A stretch of DNA of 64,000 nt from Blastococcus sp. CT_GayMR16 (lineage in GTDB: Bacteria > Actinomycetota > Actinomycetes > Mycobacteriales > Geodermatophilaceae). The position numbers and the translations under genes were made by a program. The notes below the pieces were generated by a model. It was not told the origin of the DNA, searched no databases, and was given only the letters and a program-made list of their open reading frames with translations. Within the stretch, counting starts at the first letter, position 1; each line of letters opens with the position of its first letter. The stretch lies in contig NZ_SPQK01000002.1 of assembly GCF_004570875.1 (NCBI RefSeq), positions 186,001-250,000 on the forward strand. Direction: 5' to 3'. Of the stretch, positions 48,978 to 60,776 are shown piece by piece.

Positions 48978-51239
48978 ATGCCCGACAGTTCGCTGTCCGG
49001 CGGGGACATGGCGCTGGTCGCCGTCGTCCTCGTCATCTCCCTGGCCGCCCTCGGCTTCGCCGCCTTTCTGTCCAAGGCCGTGTTGGCCGCCGACCAGGGC
49101 ACCGTGAAGATGCGCGAGATCGCCGTGGCGGTTCAGGAAGGTGCGGCGGCCTATCTGAGGCGGCAGTTCCGGACGCTCGGCGTCTTCGCCGTGATCGTCT
49201 TCCTTCTCCTGCTCGTCCTTCCCGTCGCCGACGGCGGCTGGGGCACCCGCGCCGGCCGTGCCGTGTTCTTCCTGATCGGCGCCGGATTCTCCGCGGCCGT
49301 CGGGTTCATCGGGATGACCCTGGCGACCCGGGGCAACGTCCGCGTCGCCGCGGCGGCCCGTGGCGGCGGGTACGAGCCGTCGTTCCGCATCGCGTACCGC
49401 ACCGGCGGTGTGGTCGGGATGATCACCATCGGGCTCGGTCTGTTCGGTTCGGCGCTGGCCCTGCTGCTGTTCGACGAGACGGCGCCCATCGTGCTCGAGG
49501 GCTTCGGCTTCGGCGGCGCCCTGCTCGCCATGTTCATGCGCGTCGGCGGCGGCATCTTCACCAAGGCGGCCGACGTCGGCGCCGACCTGGTGGGCAAGGT
49601 CGAGGCAGGCATCCCCGAGGACGACCCCCGCAACGCCGCGACCATCGCCGACAACGTGGGCGACAACGTGGGCGACTGCGCCGGCATGGCCGCCGACCTC
49701 TTCGAGTCCTACGCCGTGACCCTCGTCGCCGCGCTGATCCTCGGTCAGGTGTTCTTCGGCAACGTCGGCATGGTCTTCCCGATGCTGGTCGCCGCCATCG
49801 GCGTGATCGCCTCGGTGGTCGGGGTCCTCGCGACCCGGCCGAGCAAGAACGACGCCAGCGGCATGGTCCCGATCAACCGCGGCTTCTTCGCCTCGGCCGC
49901 GGTCTCCCTCGTGCTCGTCGCCGCGGCGTCGTTCATCTACCTGCCCAGCGTCGCCGACGTGGACGACCTGTCGGTCAGCCCGCAGGTGCTCGGGTTCCTG
50001 TCGGTGCTCGTCGGCGTCGTCCTCGCCGCGGCCATCCAGCAGCTGACCGGCTACTTCACCGAGACCAGCCGCAAGCCCGTCAAGGACATCGGCCGCAGCT
50101 CGCTGACCGGCCCCGCGACGGTGATCCTCTCCGGGATCTCGCTCGGCCTCGAGTCCGCGGTCTACGCCGCGCTCCTCATCGGTGGCGCCGTCTACGGCGC
50201 CTTCCTCATCGGTGGTGGCGCGGCCCTCTACGCCGTCGCGCTGGCCGGCTGCGGCCTGCTGACCACGGCCGGCGTCATCGTCGCCATGGACACCTTCGGC
50301 CCGGTGAGCGACAACGCGCAGGGCATCGCGGAGATGTCCGGCGATATCGACGAGCAGGGCGCCCGGGTGCTCACCGACCTCGACGCCGTCGGCAACACGA
50401 CGAAGGCCATCACCAAGGGCATCGCCATCGCAACGGCCGTGCTGGCAGCGACCGCGCTGTTCGGCTCGTACAACGCGCAGGTGGGCGTGGCGCTGGACGA
50501 GGCGGGGGAGACCCTCGGCGACGCCTTCAGCCTGGTGAACCCGAACAACGTCGTCGGCGCGGTGCTCGGCGCGGCAGTGGTGTTCTTCTTCTCCGGCCTG
50601 GCGATCAGCGCCGTGTCGCGGGCCGCCGGCCGGGTGGTCTTCGAGGTCCGGGAGCAGTTCCGCACGCGGCCCGGGATCATGGACTACAGCGAGCGGCCCG
50701 ACTACAGCGCCGTCGTCGACATCTGCACCAAGGACTCGCTCCGCGAGCTGGCCACTCCCGGTCTGCTCGCCGTCCTGGCTCCGGTCGCCGTGGGCTTCGG
50801 CCTCGGCATCGGCCCCCTGGCGGCCTACCTGGTGGGTGCGATCGCGGCCGGCACGCTGATGGCCGTGTTCCTCGCCAACTCCGGCGGCGCCTGGGACAAC
50901 GCGAAGAAGATGGTCGAGGACGGCGCCTACGGCGGCAAGGGCAGCGAGGCGCACGCGGCCACCGTCATCGGCGACACCGTGGGCGACCCGTTCAAGGACA
51001 CCGCCGGTCCGGCGATCAACCCGCTGATCAAGGTGATGAACCTCGTCGCCCTGATCATCGCGCCCGCCGTCGTCACGATGTCGGTCGGGGACGACGCGAG
51101 CACACCCCTGCGGGTGGCCATCGCGCTCGCCGCCGTCCTGGTGATCGTGGTCGCGGTCGTCATCTCCAAGCGTCGGTCGGTGGTCGTCGGCGGCGCGCCG
51201 AGCGACACCCCCGACGCACTGACCACCAGCGCTCCCTGA
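48978..51239 (+). CDS. hppA: K+-independent H+-translocating membrane pyrophosphatase
   Basis: A 753-residue membrane protein with about 16 helices that couples pyrophosphate hydrolysis to proton pumping. The substrate loops DVGADLVGKVE, DNVGDNVGDCAGMAADLFES and GDTVGDPFKDTAGPAINPL are intact. GNTTKA near residue 472 has Lys where K+-dependent enzymes have Ala, marking the K+-independent type. GGAGG stands 8 bases before the ATG. A TACACT at 48864-48869 could be the -10 box, giving a leader of about 100 bases. The strong hairpin at 51251-51289 ends the unit. Confidence 0.95.
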   Translation: MPDSSLSGGDMALVAVVLVISLAALGFAAFLSKAVLAADQGTVKMREIAVAVQEGAAAYLRRQFRTLGVFAVIVFLLLLVLPVADGGWGTRAGRAVFFLIGAGFSAAVGFIGMTLATRGNVRVAAAARGGGYEPSFRIAYRTGGVVGMITIGLGLFGSALALLLFDETAPIVLEGFGFGGALLAMFMRVGGGIFTKAADVGADLVGKVEAGIPEDDPRNAATIADNVGDNVGDCAGMAADLFESYAVTLVAALILGQVFFGNVGMVFPMLVAAIGVIASVVGVLATRPSKNDASGMVPINRGFFASAAVSLVLVAAASFIYLPSVADVDDLSVSPQVLGFLSVLVGVVLAAAIQQLTGYFTETSRKPVKDIGRSSLTGPATVILSGISLGLESAVYAALLIGGAVYGAFLIGGGAALYAVALAGCGLLTTAGVIVAMDTFGPVSDNAQGIAEMSGDIDEQGARVLTDLDAVGNTTKAITKGIAIATAVLAATALFGSYNAQVGVALDEAGETLGDAFSLVNPNNVVGAVLGAAVVFFFSGLAISAVSRAAGRVVFEVREQFRTRPGIMDYSERPDYSAVVDICTKDSLRELATPGLLAVLAPVAVGFGLGIGPLAAYLVGAIAAGTLMAVFLANSGGAWDNAKKMVEDGAYGGKGSEAHAATVIGDTVGDPFKDTAGPAINPLIKVMNLVALIIAPAVVTMSVGDDASTPLRVAIALAAVLVIVVAVVISKRRSVVVGGAPSDTPDALTTSAP

Positions 51240-51250
51240 TTCCGCACGCC

Positions 51251-51289
51251 CGGATCCTCCGGCCGGCAGCCCGCCGGCCGGAGGGTCCG
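51251..51289 (+). terminator. Rho-independent-like terminator after hppA
   Basis: CTCCGGCCGGC (51257-51267) and GCCGGCCGGAG (51273-51283) form a perfect 11-base stem with a 5-base loop. The stem is extended at its foot by further pairs to 51251/51289. It starts 12 bases after the hppA stop and lacks a T-run. Confidence 0.8.
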
Positions 51290-51406
51290 GGCGAGGCTGT
51301 GGACGCGGACGTCCCTTGTGGACGACGCCTGCACGACGGGGCCGTGCGGCCCTAGCGTCCGTCGCCTCCGGTCCGCTCCTGGACCGGAACGACGACGGAG
51401 GCTTCG

Positions 51407-51730
51407 ATGTCGCATCCGCTCCCCACCACGTCCTTCACCGTGCGTCCCGACGAGGTGGAGGCGCTCGCCGCCGAACTGGGCACGCTGGCCAGTGAGCTCG
51501 CCGACGACGCGGACTGGACCCGGTCCGCCGCTGCGTCCTTCCCGGTTGCCCTCGGCGGCCACGAGGGCTGGAACGCCGGCGTCGCCGCCAATGCCTGGGT
51601 CCGTCTGCAGGAGATCCTGGCCGCCCGGGCCGGCGCCCTGGCCGGCACTCTCTCGGCCGCCGCGGCCGCCTACCGGGCCGAGGACGCCGCGCTCGCGGGC
51701 CGCTCCGGCCATCGGCCGGGCCCGCGATGA
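51407..51730 (+). CDS. WXG100-like small helical protein
   Basis: The 107-residue protein has two long helices around a central GWNAG turn (HEGWNAGVAANAWVRLQEIL), the shape of ESX/WXG100 proteins, with W-x-A in place of W-x-G. It uses a start (FTVRPDEVEALAAELGTLASELADDADW) typical of actinobacterial ESX-like partners. It overlaps the DUF1023 hydrolase gene by 4 bases, and the two probably bind each other. No ESX secretion core gene is in the window. Confidence 0.7.
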   Translation: MSHPLPTTSFTVRPDEVEALAAELGTLASELADDADWTRSAAASFPVALGGHEGWNAGVAANAWVRLQEILAARAGALAGTLSAAAAAYRAEDAALAGRSGHRPGPR

Positions 51731-53208
51731 CCACCCCACTCGCCCACGGACCCCGCGTGCACGCCATCGCCGCCTGGGACGTCCCCCTGACCCGGCGGGC
51801 GGTCGTGTCGCTCGCGGAGACGATCGAGCGCCTCCTCGCCTGGAAGGCGCGGCTCGAAGGGGTGGGGCGCGCCATCGAATCCGGCGACTGTTGGTCCGGC
51901 CCCGCTGCCCAGAGCGCCGCGACCGCGCTCGCCGAGACGTCGGCGGTGAGCGCGGCCGTCGGGCGCGCTCTCGACGAGTCGCTCTCGGCCTACCACCGCC
52001 TCGCGGCCCAGGCCGAACTCGCCCAGGACCTCGCCACCCAGGCGCTGTCGTCGATCCGGCTGCTGGCTGACGGGGAAGCGGCACCGGCCGCGGTCCTCGC
52101 CGAGGCCGCCCTCGGGCACGCGGCGTCAGCGGCGGCGGCTGCGGAGAGTGCGGGTGACGCCCTCGCCGGCCTGGGCGTCGTCACCGCCTTCGCGAGCCTG
52201 GGCTTCGTCGATGCCGTCGCGCCCGCGGACTTCTGGGACCTGATGGGACACGTGCCGGTCATGGGGCCGATCCAGGCACCGGACCTGCCGTCGCCGCGGC
52301 CTCCTGCCGAGATCGCCACCTGGTGGGCCGGGCTGTCCGTGGCCGCGCAGCACGCTCTCATCGCCGTGTCACCGGCCGCGGTGGGGGCGCTCGACGGCGT
52401 CCCCGCCTGGGCTCGCGATCGTGCGAACCGGCGTGTCCTGGACCGAGCGCTCCGCGACCCGACCATCCCGGCCGCCCAGGCGTCCACGGCCGGGGTCGTC
52501 GCCCGGCGGATCGCGGCCGAGGAGGCAGCCGGTCGGCAGGTCCAGCTCCACCTGCTCGATCTGGCCGGCGACCGGGTGGCGCTGGCAGTGGGGGACCTGG
52601 ACACCGCGGACGCGGTCGCACTCCTGGTTCCCGGCATCGCCAACACCCCGGGGAAGAGCCTCGGCGAACTGGTCACCAGAGCGAGGCGCATCAGCGAGGC
52701 GGCGACGGCCTCCGACGCCGGGACGACGGTCGCGACCATGGTCTGGCTTGGCTACAACCCGCCGAGCGGGGTCATCGGACTGTCGCGCGGACCCGCCGAG
52801 CAGGGCGGAACCGCGCTCGCGGCCGCCCTCGATGGCCTGGCGGCGGCCCGTACCGCGACCGCGACCGGGACGCCGCGCACGACGGTCGTGGCGCACAGCT
52901 ACGGCACGGTCGTCGTCGACGAAGCCGCCGACGCCCCGGGAATGCTGGACGCCGATGCCCTCGCGCTCCTGGGCAGCCCGATCATGGAGGACGACGCGGC
53001 GAGCCTCGAGGTACCGGAGGTCTTCGATGCCGCTTCCAGCGGGGATCCGGTCGTGCGGATCCCGTTCGGGAACACCGAGTCGGACAGCTACGGCTCCACC
53101 GCACTGCCCGTCACGGGGGATATGGGGCACTCGGACTACTTCGAGGAGGACTACCCGACCCTTGCCGCGATCGGCGAGGTGGTCACCGGCCGGAGGAACC
53201 CGGAATGA
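51727..53208 (+). CDS. Alpha/beta hydrolase of the DUF1023 family with WXG-like N-terminal domain
   Basis: The 493-residue protein has a helical N-terminal domain of about 130 residues with a WSG turn (SGDCWSGPAAQSAATAL) like a WXG100 unit, then a DUF1023 alpha/beta hydrolase. The nucleophile Ser is in VVAHSYGTVV (about 388-397), preceded by ALLVPGIANTPGKSLG and VWLGYNPPSG, with a late His in TGDMGHSDYF. Such hydrolases are common in actinobacteria and some are exported. Coupling to the WXG-like gene suggests a two-protein unit. The 286 bases to topA show no ORF that I can support. Confidence 0.85.
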   Translation: MTTPLAHGPRVHAIAAWDVPLTRRAVVSLAETIERLLAWKARLEGVGRAIESGDCWSGPAAQSAATALAETSAVSAAVGRALDESLSAYHRLAAQAELAQDLATQALSSIRLLADGEAAPAAVLAEAALGHAASAAAAAESAGDALAGLGVVTAFASLGFVDAVAPADFWDLMGHVPVMGPIQAPDLPSPRPPAEIATWWAGLSVAAQHALIAVSPAAVGALDGVPAWARDRANRRVLDRALRDPTIPAAQASTAGVVARRIAAEEAAGRQVQLHLLDLAGDRVALAVGDLDTADAVALLVPGIANTPGKSLGELVTRARRISEAATASDAGTTVATMVWLGYNPPSGVIGLSRGPAEQGGTALAAALDGLAAARTATATGTPRTTVVAHSYGTVVVDEAADAPGMLDADALALLGSPIMEDDAASLEVPEVFDAASSGDPVVRIPFGNTESDSYGSTALPVTGDMGHSDYFEEDYPTLAAIGEVVTGRRNPE

Positions 53209-53494
53209 GGCGTCCACCGCCCCGCGGGAACACGTCCGATCGCCCGGCGTTGGTCCCGGTGACGGCACGCCCACGGAAGGTCGCCCCCGGCACCTTGTCG
53301 GGCGAGTGGCTTACCGTGGCCCGCCGGGGGGCGAATCGCGGCGATGCTCCATCGTCGTGGCCTCCCGGAGTCGGGGGGCGTTCGGAACCGGATCACGGTT
53401 CGGCGCGTGCGGCGGCCCGACCGCCGCACCGGACGCACCACGCGCAGCAGTCGCACGAACTCGGCACCACCGCAGTACCACCGACAGGAGCACC

Positions 53495-56344
<2,850 letters not shown>

Positions 56345-56352
56345 CGGCGTCG

Positions 56353-57108
56353 GTGGCGGAGCCGAGGGAGTTCGAGCTGCGGGCCCGGGCGCTCTCCTTC
56401 GGTTCGGTGGCGGCCGAGTACGCCGCGCTGCGTCCCGGCTACCCGTCCGACGCGGTCGCGTTCCTGGTGGGAGACCGGTCCGCGCGGGTGCTGGACCTCG
56501 GGGCCGGCACCGGGCTGCTCACCGACGTCCTGCTGGCCGCCGGCCATGACGTGGTCGCCGTCGACCCCGCCCCGGAGATGCTCGCGCACCTGACCGCCCG
56601 CCATCCCCAGGTGGCCACCCTCGCCGGCGACGCCGAGGCGCTGCCGCTGGTCGACGCCGCGGTCGACGCCGTTCTCGTCGGACAGGCCGCGCACTGGTTC
56701 GACCCCCGGCCTGCGGCCGCGCAGATGCGCCGCGTGCTGCGACCCGGCGGTGTCGTCGGCCTGCTGTGGAACGTCCGCGACGACCGGATCCCCTGGGTCG
56801 CCGCCCTCTCCGAGCTGATGGCCGGCGAGGCCCTCGCCGGCGTCGAGGAGACCGTGGTGGCCGCGTTCGCCGCGGAACTCCGTGCGCACGTGGAGACGGT
56901 CGAATCCGCCGTCGTCCAGCGGCTGCCACCAGAGGACGTCGTCCGTCGGACCGCCACCAGCAGCTACGTCGTCACCATGGCAGACACCGACCGGCAGGCC
57001 TTCCTCCGGCGCGTGCGGCAGTTGGTGGACACGCACCCGGACACCCGGGGCCAGGCGCTGATCCCCGTGGCCTATCGCACCCGGGCGTTCCGGCTGACCC
57101 CGGGCTGA
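56353..57108 (+). CDS. Class I SAM-dependent methyltransferase
   Basis: A 251-residue Rossmann methyltransferase with motif I VLDLGAGTGLLT (about 46-57), the acidic end of strand 2 in VVAVDP, and the LRPGGVVGLLWN post-motif. The N-terminal FGSVAAEYAALRPGYP is typical of a broad actinobacterial group next to topA. The substrate is unknown. It starts at a GTG 9 bases after topA, so it is probably translated from the topA message. Confidence 0.85.
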   Translation: MAEPREFELRARALSFGSVAAEYAALRPGYPSDAVAFLVGDRSARVLDLGAGTGLLTDVLLAAGHDVVAVDPAPEMLAHLTARHPQVATLAGDAEALPLVDAAVDAVLVGQAAHWFDPRPAAAQMRRVLRPGGVVGLLWNVRDDRIPWVAALSELMAGEALAGVEETVVAAFAAELRAHVETVESAVVQRLPPEDVVRRTATSSYVVTMADTDRQAFLRRVRQLVDTHPDTRGQALIPVAYRTRAFRLTPG

Positions 57109-57121
57109 CCGCTCGGCACGG

Positions 57122-57490
57122 TCACCCGGCGGGGTGCGGCTCCAGCAGTTCGAGCCGGTTGCCCACCGGGTCGGAGACGTAGAGCCGCCGGTGGCCGGGA
57201 AAGTCCGGGTCCCACTGCACGGGGTGCCCCGCTTCCTCGCACGCCGCGGCCAGCCGGTCGAGGTCTGCCGTCAACAGGCCGGGGTGCGCCTTGAGCGCCG
57301 GCCGGAAGTCCGCCTCGACCCCGCAGTGGATCTCCGCGCCGCCCGACCTGAACCAGGCGCCACCGCGGGCGGCCAGCACGGGCGGCTTGGCCACCTCGGT
57401 CATGCCGAGCACGCCGCCGTAGAAGGCGCGCAGCGCCTCCTCGCTCCCGGCGGGGCAGGCGACCTGGACGTGGTGCAGACCGGTGAGCAC
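57122..57490 (-). CDS. VOC family protein
   Basis: A 122-residue glyoxalase-fold protein with HHVQVACPAGSEEALRAFYGGVLGM at the N-terminus, EIHCGVEADF in the middle and DPVGNRLELLEP at the end. The conserved Glu/His metal positions are H7 and the Glu of RLELLE. It is a different subfamily from the two Glyoxalase_6 proteins in this window. The function is unknown. It lies 22 bases downstream of tam on the same strand and converges with the methyltransferase gene. Confidence 0.85.
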   Translation of the reverse strand: MLTGLHHVQVACPAGSEEALRAFYGGVLGMTEVAKPPVLAARGGAWFRSGGAEIHCGVEADFRPALKAHPGLLTADLDRLAAACEEAGHPVQWDPDFPGHRRLYVSDPVGNRLELLEPHPAG

Positions 57491-57512
57491 GGGAAGGACC
57501 TCCGGAAGAACG

Positions 57513-58343
57513 TCAGGACGGGCGGGACGCGACGGCGAACACCCGGCGGAACGGCAGCAGCGTCGTGCCGTCGTCCCGGGCGGGATAGGCGGTCCGGAGC
57601 GCCGCCGCGTACTCGGCGGTGAACTGCGCGGCGTCGTCGTCCGGGAGCAGGGCCAGCACCGGCCGCAGGACGGTGCTGCGGACCCAGGCGAGGACGGGAT
57701 CGGTGCCGGTGAGCACGTGCAGGTACGTCGTCTCCCACACGTCGGGGGACAGGCCGCCGGCGGCCAGGACGTCGAAGTAGCCGGCCGGGTCCAGCACCGT
57801 GTCCGGCCGCGGCGCGGCCTCGGCCAGCCGGGACGCCCAGCGGGGGGAGCGGCACAGCTCCGCGAGCAGGACGTGCGTGGGAGCGCCGAAGTTGCCGGGC
57901 ACCTGGACGGCGAGCCAGCCGCCGGGCCGCAGCCACCCCGCCCACTGGCGAAGCAGCTCCGCGTGACCGGGCACCCAGTGCAGGACCGCGTTGCTCACCA
58001 CGACGTCGACCGGCGCGTCCGGAGCCCAGTCGCGGACGTCCCCCAGGACGAACTCGACGCGCCCGGGGACGGCGGACGTCGCGGCCGCGGCGAGCATCTC
58101 GGGGGAGGAGTCGACCCCGGTGACCCCCGCGCCGGGCCAGCGCTCGGCGAGCGTCGCGGTCATGGTGCCCTCGCCGCAGCCGAGGTCGACGACCGCCGAC
58201 GGGGTCTCGGCGCCCACACGGTTGATCAGGTCGACGAACGGGCGCGCCCGCTCGCCGGCGTAGCGCAGGTAGCCGGCCGGATCCCAGCCGGTCGGGCGCG
58301 GGCGGGACCCAGCGGCGTCCCTCGACTGCTCGTCCGCACCCAT
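57513..58343 (-). CDS. tam: Trans-aconitate 2-methyltransferase
   Basis: The 276-residue methyltransferase has the Tam-type N-terminus WDPAGYLRYAGERARPFVDL, motif I VVDLGCGEGTMT, SPEML and the HWVPGHAELLRQWAGWLRPGGWLAVQVPGNF region (by parts: HWVPGH, RPGGWLAVQVPGNF), which is characteristic of Tam. It methylates trans-aconitate, an inhibitor of aconitase formed by spontaneous isomerisation. It is divergent from the MFS/thymidylate-kinase gene and probably co-transcribed with the VOC gene. Confidence 0.88.
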   Translation of the reverse strand: MGADEQSRDAAGSRPRPTGWDPAGYLRYAGERARPFVDLINRVGAETPSAVVDLGCGEGTMTATLAERWPGAGVTGVDSSPEMLAAAATSAVPGRVEFVLGDVRDWAPDAPVDVVVSNAVLHWVPGHAELLRQWAGWLRPGGWLAVQVPGNFGAPTHVLLAELCRSPRWASRLAEAAPRPDTVLDPAGYFDVLAAGGLSPDVWETTYLHVLTGTDPVLAWVRSTVLRPVLALLPDDDAAQFTAEYAAALRTAYPARDDGTTLLPFRRVFAVASRPS

Positions 58344-58382
58344 CGGGAGGACCCTAGCCACCGGTTGCCGCGCGCTCCCGGC

Positions 58383-60776
58383 GTGGGGCGGCGGGTCTCC
58401 TCCGGGCGTAAACCTGCCGGATCCGTCGGCACCGACCGGTACCGTGAGGCCGCCGAGGGACAACTGCAGCTCACCCTCCGACCCCCGGGAGCCCCGATTC
58501 CGTCCGACCCGACGCCTCCGGCGCCGCCGCCCGACGACGCGGTGGACGCGCAGCCGGCCGAGCGGACCGCACCGCCGACCGGCGGTCCGCCGTCCGCGGG
58601 CGTCCCGGCGCCGCCGGCCGGTCGCGGGGGCGTGGGCGGGGCGGCCTCCGACGACCCGCCGGCCGGCGCGGTGGGGCTGGGCGCCAAGCTGCGGGCCGTC
58701 CTGCGGGTGCGGGACTTCCGCAAGCTCTGGCTGTCGATGTCGTTGTCCAGTTTCGGCGACTGGCTGGGTCTGCTCGCGATCACCGCCACCGCGACCTCCC
58801 TGGTCGACGGGTTCGCCGCGGCCAACTTCGCGCTCGGTGGCGTCCTGCTCTTCCGCCTGCTCCCGGCGATCGTCCTCGGGCCACTGGCCGGTGCTTTCGC
58901 CGACCGGTTCGACCGGCGCAAGACGATGGTGGTCGTCGACATCATCCGGTTCGGGCTGTTCGCGTCGATCCCCGTGGTCGACAACCTGATCTGGCTGTTC
59001 GTGGCGCAGTTCCTCATCGAGGCGTTCACGCTGTTCTGGATCCCGGCCAAGGAGGCCGCCGTCCCGAACATGCTCCGCAAGGACCAGTTGGAGCAGGCCA
59101 ACCAGCTCTCCCTGGTCACCACGTACGGGCTCACTCCGGTGCTCGCGTCGATCGTCTTCGCGGTCCTGACGAGCGTCGGCGGCACGGTGTCCGACGTCAT
59201 CCCCGGGGTCAACGAGGTCGACCTGGCGCTCTACCTGAACGCCTTGACCTTCCTCGTGGCCGCGTTCGTCATCTGGAACCTGCCGTCGATCAGCGGCCGC
59301 CGCGCGGCCGGTCCCGTGAAGTCGGAGGAGACGTTCCTCGGCTCGCTGAAACACGGCTTCTCCTTCGCCGGCCACACGCCGCTGGTGCGCGGTCTCATCG
59401 TCGGGATCACCGGCGCCATGGCAGCGGCCGGCGTCATCATCGCGACGGGGCAGGCCTTCGCGAACGCCCTCGGTGGCGGTGAGGCCGCCTACGGCCTGCT
59501 CTTCGGAGCCGTGTTCGTGGGACTCGGCACCGGCATCGCCTTCGGCCCGAGCATCGCCCGCGACCTCGCCCGCGAGCGGATCTTCGGCATCGCCATCGTC
59601 GGGGCGGGCGCGATGGTCCTGCTCATGTCCTGGACGTTCACGCTGTGGATCGCACTGCTGCTGGTCGTCTTCATGGGCTTCTTCGCCGGCATCGCCTACC
59701 TGGCCGGGTTCACGCTGCTCGGTACCGAGGTCGAGGACGAGATCCGCGGCCGGACCTTCGCCATCGTCCAGTCGCTGGTCCGTGCGGCGCTGATCCTGTC
59801 CCTCGCGGTGGTGCCGTTCGGGGTGGGGTTGATCGGGCAGCACGAGATCGACCTCGGGATCGGCACCGTCCCCGTGACCGGCGAGCGGGTCATGCTCTTC
59901 GTCGCCGGCCTGCTCGCCCTCGGCGTCGGGATCCTGTCCTACCGGCAGATGGACGACGGCCGGCCCGTGCCGCTGCTGGCCGACGTCGTCACCGCGCTCC
60001 GCCGGGACACCACTGCCCGCCGCCGGCTCGCCGGAGGAGGTGTGTTCATCGCCTTCGAGGGCGGTGAGGGCGCCGGGAAGTCCACCCAGGTGCGCCGCCT
60101 GCAGGAGTGGCTGACGAACGAGGGCCTGGTCGCGCGGGCCACCTTCGAACCGGGCGCGACGCAGTCCGGGGCAGGGATCCGGTCGATCGTCCTGAACCCG
60201 GCGCACACCGGGATCGCCTCGCGATCGGAGGCACTGCTCTACGCCGCCGACCGCGCCCAGCACGTGCACGACGTGCTGCGCCCGGCCCTGGACGCGGGCG
60301 AGGTGGTCATCACCGACCGGTTCGTCGACAGCTCCCTGGCGTACCAGGGCGCGGGCCGCACCATCCCGCTGGACGACGTCCGCATGCTGTCGCGCTGGGC
60401 GACCGAGGGCCTGGAGCCCGACCTCACCGTGCTGCTCGACCTCCCGCCCGAGGTGGGCCTGGCCCGTGCCCGGGGTCGGGCCGTCGCCGACCGCCTCGAG
60501 TCGGAGTCCCTGGACTTCCACCAGCGCGTGCGGCAGACCTTCGTCGCGCTCGCCGAGTCCGATCCGGACCGGTACCTGGTGGTGGACGCCCGCCAGTCGC
60601 CCGATGAGATCGCCGCGGTCATCCGCGTGCGGGTCGCCGAACTGCTCTCCGGCCTCCCGCTGCAGCAGATCCCCCAGGCTCCGGCCGAGGACGTCCCCGT
60701 GAACGGGCGCGCCCGGGTCGAGGGCCCGCACCATCCGCACGCCCAGACGGGCTCCACGCCCCAGTTGCACCCGTGA
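58383..60776 (+). CDS. tmk: Fused MFS transporter / dTMP kinase
   Basis: One open frame encodes a proline-rich N-terminal region (to about residue 100), an MFS transporter with about twelve helices (about 105-525; FADRFDRRKTMVVVD in the TM2-3 loop) and, after a short linker, a complete thymidylate kinase. The kinase begins VFIAFEGGEGAGKST and contains the DRF-type VITDRFVDSSLAYQGAGR and the lid RARGRAVADRLE. Tmk makes dTDP for DNA synthesis, and holB follows with a 4-base overlap, as tmk-holB does elsewhere. Such fusions are known in some actinobacteria. Start uncertain: GTG 58383 keeps the conserved-looking DRYREAAEGQLQL; GTG 58542 is the alternative. Confidence 0.9.
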   Translation: MGRRVSSGRKPAGSVGTDRYREAAEGQLQLTLRPPGAPIPSDPTPPAPPPDDAVDAQPAERTAPPTGGPPSAGVPAPPAGRGGVGGAASDDPPAGAVGLGAKLRAVLRVRDFRKLWLSMSLSSFGDWLGLLAITATATSLVDGFAAANFALGGVLLFRLLPAIVLGPLAGAFADRFDRRKTMVVVDIIRFGLFASIPVVDNLIWLFVAQFLIEAFTLFWIPAKEAAVPNMLRKDQLEQANQLSLVTTYGLTPVLASIVFAVLTSVGGTVSDVIPGVNEVDLALYLNALTFLVAAFVIWNLPSISGRRAAGPVKSEETFLGSLKHGFSFAGHTPLVRGLIVGITGAMAAAGVIIATGQAFANALGGGEAAYGLLFGAVFVGLGTGIAFGPSIARDLARERIFGIAIVGAGAMVLLMSWTFTLWIALLLVVFMGFFAGIAYLAGFTLLGTEVEDEIRGRTFAIVQSLVRAALILSLAVVPFGVGLIGQHEIDLGIGTVPVTGERVMLFVAGLLALGVGILSYRQMDDGRPVPLLADVVTALRRDTTARRRLAGGGVFIAFEGGEGAGKSTQVRRLQEWLTNEGLVARATFEPGATQSGAGIRSIVLNPAHTGIASRSEALLYAADRAQHVHDVLRPALDAGEVVITDRFVDSSLAYQGAGRTIPLDDVRMLSRWATEGLEPDLTVLLDLPPEVGLARARGRAVADRLESESLDFHQRVRQTFVALAESDPDRYLVVDARQSPDEIAAVIRVRVAELLSGLPLQQIPQAPAEDVPVNGRARVEGPHHPHAQTGSTPQLHP

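Noticed and set aside
46362-50954. A 1530-codon minus-strand open frame joining the helicase to sequence antisense to hppA
   Set aside because: The N-terminal 730 codons are the antisense of hppA, with Gly/Asp/Glu/His-rich shadow composition. The helicase starts at 48758 or 48716.
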